Source: Fomitopsis serialis | Taxonomy: Eukaryota > Basidiomycota > Agaricomycetes > Polyporales > Fomitopsidaceae | Direction: 5' to 3' | Assembly: GCF_022376445.1 (NCBI RefSeq) | Contig: NW_025955624.1 | Span: 1 to 17,944 of the forward strand | Length of the DNA stretch: 17,944 nucleotides | Part shown: piece by piece, positions 10,365 through 17,944 of the stretch | How the letters are laid out: every line of letters starts with the position of its first letter | Position numbering within the stretch: position 1 is the first letter of the stretch | Translations under genes and position numbers: made by a program | The notes under the pieces: generated by a model | Seen by the model: the letters and a program-made list of their open reading frames with translations, nothing else | Database searches by the model: none | Told to the model about the DNA's origin: nothing

Positions 10365-11265
10365 CAGAGTAGGCAAGAAGCTATGTGGCGTATGACGAGA
10401 GTAGCGACGCGGTACGGTGGTGGGCGATGAGACGACGAGGGCGCACAATATGAAGGGCTTCGCACAACGCTGAAGACGCTGATTGCTGTCGACGAGCTTA
10501 TAAGCAGTACTGCGGGGGCGATGAACTAAACGCCCCATCCATCAAAATCGGAGACCCGGTTGCATGTCAGTGCAGGTGCTACATCCGGTTAGCCCTGTGT
10601 ACCGACACATCCCTCGCCGTCTCCAACGCTCCAACGGCAGTAGGCGCTGAAAGGAGGGTCAGACTCTCATTGTTCCGTCCAAAGATGCCCAGATAATCAC
10701 GGACCTACTCGGAAGAGCGAAGCAGAGGCCACACAGTCGATACCATGTAAGGGCGGCATGGGAGTGTAGCACACAGCCTGCGACTTGATCGCTTGATCTG
10801 TCACCGTCAGTAGTGTCTCTGTCCGTAAGCCTCGATGCTAAGATGTATGTTCTCGACTCTTGGGAGTTCTAACCTTGCGTCGTCCACTGGAAGGATGGGA
10901 AAGCCGAAGCCCCAAGGTCGATTATCCCGCCGAGCCCTTCGATTCAGGCCAAGTGGAGACTACCATGTGGGGTGAGCTACACGGTTCAGCGTGCCGGCCG
11001 CTAAACTTAAGCAGCATTGGCAGGCGATGCTGTGGAGCGGTAGGTTCTCCTGGCAGCCCAGTATGGCAAGTATTATCGTTCAATCAACCCACGCTCGCGG
11101 TGAGTACGAGCCCGAGATGCTAAACGCGCTGAGATGTTCAATCGATGGAATAAAATGCGCTAGATATGGAGATGTAAGATGCTTCCGGAGAATGTGCGAT
11201 AGCCAGAAAGACAGAAACGACATCACTGTGGGGTAGCGGACCAATGAAAACCTCCCGAGTCTGTC
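10365..11265. other. Intergenic region, no gene seen
   Basis: About 900 bp between the start of the conserved hypothetical and the 3' end of the DUF726 gene. Plus-strand frames at 10860-11236 are short, unlike any family I know, and lack splice-joined partners. I found no tRNA-like T-arm or repeat. Confidence 0.5.
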
Positions 11266-14200
11266 TTAGCTTTGCCATGGGTTCAGGTCAAGCGTGCTTG
11301 CGCCTTTCTTCCGCCCGTCGCCGCTGAACACGCTAGGAGTGAAGTCCCACGGCTCCCTACCCACGTTCGGGGGTGATGGCGAGTGGGTGATAGAGCCGTC
11401 AATACCACCAAACGACAGTTGTGAGTCTCCTGGAGGTGAGGCGAATGGATTGCGGGTGAGTGGTGAAGAGGCCAAGGGATCGAACGGGGCGGACGCCGGG
11501 GCGCCAAACGTCATGTTGCCTCTCGACAGTGGCGTGCTTTGTCCGAAAGCCGGCTTGTAGGCACCGAACGCATTGAATGTCGGCGTAGTCTCTATCGGCT
11601 CAGACGGCCAAAATGAGCTACTGGTTGCAGCAACTGAACCGTAAGCAGGTCCCTCAGCCCCTCGCGAGGACTGCCCGGATAATTGCGACGAAACGTCACC
11701 ATCGTCTCCGTCAAGAGCTGAGTCGAAGGAATGTGACCGTTGATGGGGTTCACGACGGTCGTATGAACTCGGGCCTGCTACCGGCTGGCTCTCCACTTGC
11801 CTCACATCAAGGGAGGTGCGCATGGTAGGAGTGGCGTCGGGTGAACTCGGTACTGGGGAAGGAAGAGGAACGCTTTCTGAGCGTAGTGTAGGTTCGTGGA
11901 TGCGGGGTGCGGGGAATCGATTTGGGGCTGAGAATTGCAATTCTGATGGGTCAGCGTCCTTGCCTATGACCTCCTTAATGGCCGCGAAGTTGAACCCTGC
12001 TGTGACTGGGAGAGCACTTGACACATCGCCTTCCGCCTCTCCCGTAGGGGCAGCGGACTCGGCAGCCGGCGTAGGGGGCAGAGGAACGTCGACGGCGGAT
12101 GGATTGGGTGCCGAGGGTGCCGGGACAGCCACTGTCTCTCGCGGTGGCAGATCATCATCGCCATTGCTGGATTGCGATAATCGTTGCTGTTTCTGGGGGG
12201 AGCCTGCCGATACCGACGGTGGGCGCGAGGTGCGCGGATGCTCAGTCGAGTTTCTCTTCTTTCGGGAGAACCAGCCGCGCTTCTTCGTCTCTTCCTCGCC
12301 CTCCCGGACCACGATCCGCTCACCCTCGAAGTCGGGCTCCTATCAGATGACGACGAATGAGACGGACCAAGCTCATCGGCAGCAATGTCACGGGCCGCAC
12401 TTACCACTGGCTCATCAAAGTAGTCTGCAGAGACGGGAAAACCAAGCTGATCCAGGATTAGCGGCATGAACGTTCGATAGCTCATGTGTCCAGCGATCTT
12501 GTCCGTGACATCGTTGTTCTCCACTCCAGGGACGTTCTCCACTGGCCGCAAGCCCGCGACCGTGTTCAAGCTACCCGCAGTGGCGCGGAACAGATAGTTC
12601 AGCACCCAGTCATTGCGTGCATAGCAGTTGACGAAGCGACCGGAGACGACTGATCGCACTTCGATCCATGTACGCTGAGGCGCAGTGACGGTCGCGCCCA
12701 AGAGGATGACGTCCTGTACGATACCGAAGTGCTTGTGCTTCGCGAGCTCTAGCAGCGCGTAGAAGATGACTCGAGAACCGAGTGAGAATCCAATTAGGGT
12801 GATGGGACGCACACCGAGGTGTCGGCGGATGAGCACGTCGGCGAGAACGAGTCCCGCAGATTTGGCTCGATCGAGCGCATTTGACCATGGATTGTCGATG
12901 AGGTAGCCCAGCTTCGTCAGAACTATGCAGATCGCCCTTGTCAACGTGATTGAAAGAAGATACGAGTTGTCCCAAACTCACTGATCGGCCACTGTAGAGC
13001 ACTCATCAATGCTGTCATCACGGTAGCTTGCAGTGCAGTTTGGGCCAATTGCGTCAGGACTTCGCTCGTCAGGATCTTGAGTGCACTTCCGGTTTCTCGA
13101 ATCATCTCCGGCTCCCAGAGGACACTGAAGACGTCACCGACAACAGGATCCAGGACACTGAAGGGTAGGCGAACGTCATCATAAGGACCGTTCATGAATC
13201 TACGCAGAGGAGCCGCCTCCAGTCAGTGAATATTGGGTGGAGGTCGGTGTTACACATACCCAGGGACTGTGAGGATACAATTCACGCGCTTGTTGTTGTG
13301 CAGCGGGAGAATCTCGAATGTCCGCACGTATCTGGTTCTGTTGGACATTCCGTGGGCGGCCAATCCTGATCCGGTGAGGACACCGCCGGTGGTGATGACA
13401 GCTGCTCCAGCAGTCCCCGCCAGGAAACCAGTTGTACCAGTGATTCCAATGGTCGTAAAGGCCGCTCCAAGACCTGCGCCGATGACAGGCGCAAGAAGAC
13501 CTGCCGACAGCCCGATGACAAGACCGCCGCCTGCATCGAGGAGTCAGTACAACCACGCCGCGCCGTACTGCGAACTGGCGTACCTAGTGTAGCCAAGCCG
13601 AGCATCATGAACCGACGCCTCCTAGTAGCCTTCTGCACGCCCTTGATAACATCCTGCTCCTCGAGCGTCTCGATGCTTTCTTCAATCTCAAGCGCCTCGG
13701 TAACCCGTCGCTCGAACTTCACGACGTCCAGCCAGCCGAGTCCAAGCTTGAGCGCCACGTTCTCTAGCAGCACACGAGAGCGCGCATCGTACACGCTATC
13801 GGCAATGAGTACAAGGAAGAGGTCGCAGAGCACAGTCCACCGGATATCGAGTGTGACATTCTTGTCCGCGACAGACAGATGCGTGCTGACTCCGGGGACA
13901 GTCTCCGAAGTATCCTCCAAGATTTTCACAGTTGTCTGCGCAAGTTTATGCGTGTCATGCTGTTCAGGACTGGCCGTCGCCGCCTTTGGTGTGGTGGCTA
14001 GCGAGTCTGAGACGTCTGCGGACTCGCCCTCCATCGCATCCAGCTTCGCCATCTCAGCGGTTAGATGTTCGTCGGCTTGTCGCTGCGCCTCAACTGGGTC
14101 GTATTCAGGGTTGGCGACTGTGTGGGTAGTCATAAGAGCAGGCACGAGATCCTTGGCCTGGATTCCGTGCATAGCGAGACTGTCAATCATCTTCTGTTCT

Positions 14201-14826
14201 GGCCACTCGTTCAGCGTGAGCACACTCTACAGGCACTAGACAGGCAAGAAATTACCTTCAGTCAGAAGTTCCATATGGTAATATAACCGACCCATGATCT
14301 TCAAAGCCCACAGCTCCATGCTCTCGATAGCCTTCTTCAGCTCTTTCCGATTGAGGACCCTGAGCTGGTCGGACATCTCGCGACTAGTGAGCGCGCAGAG
14401 ACCAACGTAGGCTATACGCTGCGCCTCTGTTAGAAGGTCCTTCGTAGCTTGCATCTGGCTGAGCGGGGTCATAGCCTTGTCCTCATCGAAGAGATACTTC
14501 GTCCGCATGTGCACCTCGTCCGACTCGTCCTCCTCATTCAATCGTATCCGAGTGTACTCGCCTTCATTCTGGTCGACCTTAGCTCTCCACTCCTGCCCTT
14601 CGAAGTCGACATCCAAGACGTTCCCGGTCGCATTGCCGATCTGCTTCCCGGCTACGGAGTCTTTCTTTGCGGTTGGGACGTACTTGTACTTCTTCTGGTC
14701 CTCCTCGTCCAGCCCGCCGGCGAACTCATCAGCCTCTCGGACGACCGGCATGTCTTGCCATCCCTCATCGTCGTCGTCGAATATATCTGGCTCGATGGGT
14801 GTGATTGGAGGAGCCAACACCGGCAT
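11266..14826 (-). CDS. DUF726 protein (Mil1/TMCO4-like alpha/beta-hydrolase)
   Basis: Six exons on the minus strand: 14826-14256, 14198-13584, 13530-13260, 13199-12982, 12922-12405, 12339-11266 (introns 53-65 bp), giving 1088 aa. An in-frame TGA 15 bases before the ATG fixes the start. Order: acidic N-terminus with W-Q-D-M-P (23-27); helical region to about 385; glycine-rich hydrophobic stretch (about 387-455; GLVIGLSAGLLAPVIG) that may insert in membranes; RVNCILTVPGFMNGPYDD; hydrolase core with G-F-S-L-G (Ser605). Asp663 (RNDW) and His704 (AGHMSY) fit a Ser-Asp-His triad (inference). From about 735 the chain is disordered, Ser/Pro-rich, with FDP (1017-1019), NPF (1028-1030), EPWDF (1060-1064) and a terminal NPW (1084-1086). 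Family knowledge: human TMCO4 and yeast Mil1 (YFL034W) carry DUF726; Mil1 binds the Apm2 form of the AP-1 clathrin adaptor. A role in adaptor-linked membrane traffic is plausible; lipase activity is unproven. Confidence 0.93.
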
Positions 14827-15116
14827 GTCGACACTGCGTCAGGAAACGAAAGAGATGGTCCAGTCGTACTGCAGATCGTAAAGACCGTGAGGTGAGGTAG
14901 AGGTGTCGTAGCCGGACTGGCGTCCGCAGGTGGCTGGAGGCGAGTCGGCGGTTTCAGATTCTCACGCATGCTATATGTGATGCCGCATGCGTACTGTATT
15001 GATTTAATTAAAGCCGGACAACACATCGCTCGCCTGACGAAGTCATACACACAATGGACGACCCTATAGCTACAGGAGGATTCGTAGAAGAGCTGCGACA
15101 CTACGGAGAGCAACAT

Positions 15117-15802
15117 TCATGACTCCTTGGCCCGGGACTTGACCTCCTCTCGCTCCTGAACCCGTTTCCGTGCCTCTGCCTGCTTTGCTGCCGCCTTCAT
15201 TTTCCGCTGTCTCTTTCGGCGACCAGCACCTCTTTTAGGCCCCTCAACAGCGATCTCCTCCGCCAGCTTCCGCTTACGACGTGCTATCCCCTCTGCTCGT
15301 TGTTTTTCGCGCTTCTTGTCGCGCTTTCGGAGAGTGGTCATGGAGGACTTCAGTAGTGCTCCGTAGGTCGTGTGAAAGTGATCCAGTTCGCCAGGCTCGA
15401 CCTGTGCACCATACGATGTACGGAGAAGACACAGAAGTGAGTACACAAGGAGCAGTGATACCAGGACAGGGTACCATTCTTACCTTGGTCGAGAACTTGG
15501 TCTCATCGCCATCCGTTACCCGGACCAAGCACGGATATTCTTTGGAGGCATCGTCATCAAACGACATCTGTGCATCCTCCCCATCGTATGCGACTGCATT
15601 CAGTCCAGTGCTTCATGAGCACGCGAGCACAAAGGAACACAACGCCGGACGCACGTCGTTTGTGGGTAAGCCATATGCTTCCAGAGTCCTTGGATGACTC
15701 AAACAATGCAGCCAACCGTTGGAGGAACTATCCCATGACTTCAGCGGCTTTCGCGAGTGGTGAACAGGGCGCACGTACAGTTTGGTTGTCTACCAGCTGC
15801 AT
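15117..15802 (-). CDS. SRP14: Signal recognition particle subunit SRP14
   Basis: Four exons, 15802-15779, 15727-15655, 15593-15484 and 15401-15117 (introns 51, 61 and 82 bp), encode 163 aa. The first exon holds only eight codons (MQLVDNQT), easy for gene finders to miss. The protein reads FLQRLAALFESSKDSGSIWLTHKR, then YDGED, a short acidic insert, CLVRVTDGDETKFSTKV, then HTTYGALLKSSMTTLRKRDKK: the alpha-beta-beta-beta-alpha pattern of SRP14. In eukaryotes SRP14 (with SRP9/SRP21 where present) binds the Alu domain of SRP RNA in the cytosol and slows elongation during co-translational targeting to the ER. The long Lys/Arg-rich tail (about 95-163) is a common type of extension and probably contacts RNA. 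The gene is head-to-head with the siroheme gene, 340 bp apart, and about 290 bp upstream of the DUF726 gene on the same strand. Confidence 0.95.
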
Positions 15803-16142
15803 TGAAGCTGGCAGGCGCAACTCAAGTCTGCATATAGAAATCGTCACGATGGGTCTAGATGTGACATTAGTGACTAGTCTGTCACACAATGTCACAGTCT
15901 GCACCATTCTCTCGCCATCCTGGTGCGCTCCAGGGGCGAGCACCATTGACTCGATTGAGGGCTTCCCAAAATTTCGATATGCAATCCCTTTTCGTTCTTG
16001 CCGCCCATACTGAGACATCCTTGAGATTGGGCTTCGAGGATTATCTATTGCCTCCTGTGCGGAGTCTAGGTGCGTTCATAGCACTCGGTGGCAAGCAGTC
16101 TTCACTCATCTTTGGTCTTTCGCAAGACTTGGGCACACTGTC
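15803..16142. promoter_or_regulatory. Shared promoter region of SRP14 and the siroheme gene
   Basis: 340 bp separate two divergent start codons, so both promoters must lie here or overlap the genes. Besides the dyad at 15860-15896 it holds TGACTC (15947-15952), six of seven bases of the Gcn4-type site TGACTCA, plausible for a sulfur-pathway gene. No CACGTG (Cbf1-type) site and no clear TATA box is present. Confidence 0.5.
15860..15896. promoter_or_regulatory. 9-bp inverted repeat with phased GTGAC/GTCAC elements
   Basis: TGTGACATT (15860-15868) and AATGTCACA (15888-15896) are perfect reverse complements. Nested inside are GTGAC (15870-15874) and GTCAC (15881-15885), almost sharing the same centre. 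Start-to-start spacings of the four GTGAC/GTCAC elements are 9, 11 and 10 bp, and a fifth GTCAC lies at 15843-15847. The site lies 58-94 bp upstream of the SRP14 ATG, so it could alternatively form a hairpin in the SRP14 leader. Confidence 0.45.
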
Positions 16143-17915
16143 ATGGCACAGTACCCTACTCCAGCTGGCGGGGCCTCTCTCCTTCTGTCGTTCAAGCTGA
16201 AAAAGCATGTCGTGGTGATTGTAGGATCGAACACTCTTGCCGCGTCTAGGGCCTTCGCTGCTCTCGAGGCGGACTCGACTGTGGTCGTAGTGGCCAATGC
16301 TGGTCTTGACTCGGCTTGTGAGGAGCTGCGGTGGAGGGCCGACAAAAGCCAGCTCAGCATCGTGGACCTCAATCGCCTTCCCTGTTCTGTGGAGCGCGCG
16401 GTGGACAGGGACGCCCAGGCTCTGGACGACTACCTGGGCAGCCTGGGACAGGTCCGATTAGTGTGCGTTACAGACACTCTCCTGAGCGGTGTTGCTGGTA
16501 TCCGTCGCACCCGGACATCCGCTCAACTCATAGCCCACGCATGCCGCCTTCGCAACATCCCTCTGAATGTCACTGACATGCCGGACTTATGCGACTTCTC
16601 ATTCCTGTCTACCCACCGCTTCCAAGACCACGAGGCGGGAACACCTAGCTCCCTACAGGTTGGAGTGACCACGAACGGTCAAGGATGCCGACTGGCTAGC
16701 AGGTTGCGGCGGGACATCGTCGCGGCGTTGCCTAAGGAGGTGGGAGGGGCAGTAGCGAACGTTGCTCAGCTGCGCGTAATGGCGAAGACCTCCGCTGATG
16801 CGGATGAGATCGACGCTGAACTTAACGAAGAGGCCGGTCCATCTACTCCGAACCTGCCTGTGGCACAGCGGTGTGCAGACGAGACCGCCGGAGAGAGAGC
16901 ACGGAGGCGTATGAAGTGGGTCGCACAAGTCAGCGAGTACTGGCCCATCCCGAAACTTGCGAAGATGACTTCGGAAGATATGGCAGGCGTTCTCGACGGC
17001 CAGAATTCGCTTCTCACCAATTCCACGGTATCAACTGTCGGTGACATGTCCACGCAAGACATACCCTCGTTGCACAACCTGACTTTGTCGGCTTCCGCAG
17101 CAAGAGGGAGGATCTTCCTCGTAGGCTCAGGTCCGGGCCATCCGTCCCTTCTGACTGTCGCAACCCGCGATGCGCTCACGAAGCACGCAGACTTGGTATT
17201 GTCGGACAAGCTAGTGCCTGCGGCAGTCCTGGCGATCATCCCGTCTCACGTGGAAGTCCGTATCGCGCGCAAATTTCCTGGGAACGCCGACTATGGACAA
17301 GCGGAGCTGATGGAGGCCGCTATCGACGCAGCTAGACGTGGTCTCACTGTAGTGCGGGTGGGTCATCTGGTGAATGTCAACGAAGAGAATATACTTACAC
17401 TAAGATAACAGCTCAAGCAAGGAGACCCGTCCGTGTATGGAAGAGCAGGCGAAGAGATTCTGTACTTCCGCGAACGTGGATTCGAACCCATTGTCGTCCC
17501 CGGCGTAAGCTCAGTCCTCGCTGGGCCGACCTTCGCAGGAATACCCGTCACACAACGGGGTGCGGCCGAGTCCTTCATCGTATGCACTGGAGTGGGCAGA
17601 GGAGGAAAGCAGGTTCAACTACCTGGATACGTGCGCAGTCGTACCTTGGTCATTCTCATGGGCGTGGCAAGGTTGCAAGAAATGCTTGACACGCTCCTCG
17701 CGGAGTCGGGCGAACCTGCCACTCGTCGAGATGGCGTCGCGTTCCCTGCATGCACACCGATGGCTATAGTGGAACGTGCGTCCATGCCTGACCAGCGTGT
17801 CACATTGTCGACGATTCGCGACATCGCTGCTGCCTTGGAGAGTGGTGGCGAGCAACGGCCACCTGGGATGATCGTTCGTTGGGTGGTCGATCATGTCGTT
17901 GTGGGGGAAAGGTGA
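16143..17915 (+). CDS. MET1: Siroheme synthase: Met8-like dehydrogenase/chelatase fused to Met1-like SUMT
   Basis: Two exons (16143-17357, 17412-17915; intron 54 bp, GTGGGT...ACAG) encode 572 aa. The N-terminal half (about 10-260) resembles Met8/CysG-N: Rossmann-type start VVVIVGSNTLAASRAFAALEA (23-43), then NVTDMPDLCDF (142-152) and TTNGQGCRLASRLRRDI. Asp145 sits where Met8-type enzymes keep an aspartate important for dehydrogenation and iron insertion. A linker (about 260-320) leads to the SUMT domain: VGSGPGHPSLLT (327-338), LKQGDPSVYGRAGEE (406-420), VPGVSSVLAGPTFAGIPVTQRG (434-455), and a C-terminal ERASMPDQR region. SUMT uses SAM to methylate uroporphyrinogen III to precorrin-2; the N-terminal part would oxidise it and insert iron, giving siroheme for sulfite (and nitrite) reductase in the cytosol. 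The layout resembles bacterial CysG with domain order dehydrogenase then SUMT. The glycine loop is altered (G-S-N in place of G-G-G). ATG 16143 has a fair context (GTC before, G after). Confidence 0.93.
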
Positions 17916-17944
17916 CGTCTCCGTGCTAGAGCCCGGGGCTCCAG

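Noticed and set aside
13607..14239. 210-aa plus-strand Ser/Thr-rich open frame
   Set aside because: It is antisense to exon 2 of the DUF726 gene, whose minus-strand frame joins cleanly at both splice sites.
14221..14255. Acceptor AG directly before GTGCTCACG in the first DUF726 intron (shorter intron)
   Set aside because: It puts exon 2 out of frame. The AG at 14200-14199 keeps the frame and gives the sensible junction LLTE-EQKMIDSLAMHG.
17478..17495. GGGTTCGAATCC-like string on the minus strand, as in a tRNA T-arm
   Set aside because: It lies inside the SUMT coding exon (residues RGFEPI), and no acceptor stem, D-arm or anticodon arm pairs around it.

Overview
The window looks like nuclear DNA of a filamentous basidiomycete, probably an agaricomycete. 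It is GC-rich, and its protein-coding genes are cut by many very short introns (about 47-104 bp) with GT...AG ends. All proteins are of fungal type: a Zn2Cys6 regulator, a multi-exon P450, SRP14, a Met8/Met1-type siroheme enzyme and a Mil1/TMCO4-type DUF726 protein. I found no rRNA, tRNA, CRISPR array or intact transposon. Gene models were built by hand by joining reading frames at GT/AG sites. Every complete spliced model closes to a whole number of codons and matches its family's order of motifs.

Layout from left to right. (1) 1-630, minus: the 5' part of a Zn2Cys6 transcription factor that runs off the left edge; downstream of the zinc cluster its coding frame appears broken by three one-base losses. 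(2) 2009-4102, plus: a DUF2235 alpha/beta-hydrolase, 9 exons, 527 aa. (3) 4103-7084: about 3 kb with no gene I can defend, only short protein-like stretches ended by stops. (4) 7085-9154, plus: a membrane-anchored cytochrome P450, 11 exons, 498 aa. (5) 9633-10364, minus: an intronless 243-aa conserved hypothetical with an RS-like tract and a possible PP1-docking motif. (6) 11266-14826, minus: a 1088-aa DUF726 protein, 6 exons, carrying adaptor- and EH-type short motifs at both ends. (7) 15117-15802, minus: SRP14, 4 exons, 163 aa. (8) 16143-17915, plus: a fused precorrin-2 dehydrogenase/ferrochelatase plus uroporphyrinogen-III methyltransferase, 2 exons, 572 aa.

The genes do not form an obvious pathway cluster. 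Two head-to-head pairs are notable: the zinc regulator and the DUF2235 gene share a 1.4-kb intergenic region, and SRP14 and the siroheme gene share a 340-bp one. The latter holds a 9-bp inverted repeat with GTGAC/GTCAC elements spaced about one helical turn apart. I see no convincing new system. The best leads are the adaptor-type motifs of the DUF726 protein, the damage in the zinc regulator, the altered nucleotide-binding loop of the siroheme enzyme, and that dyad.
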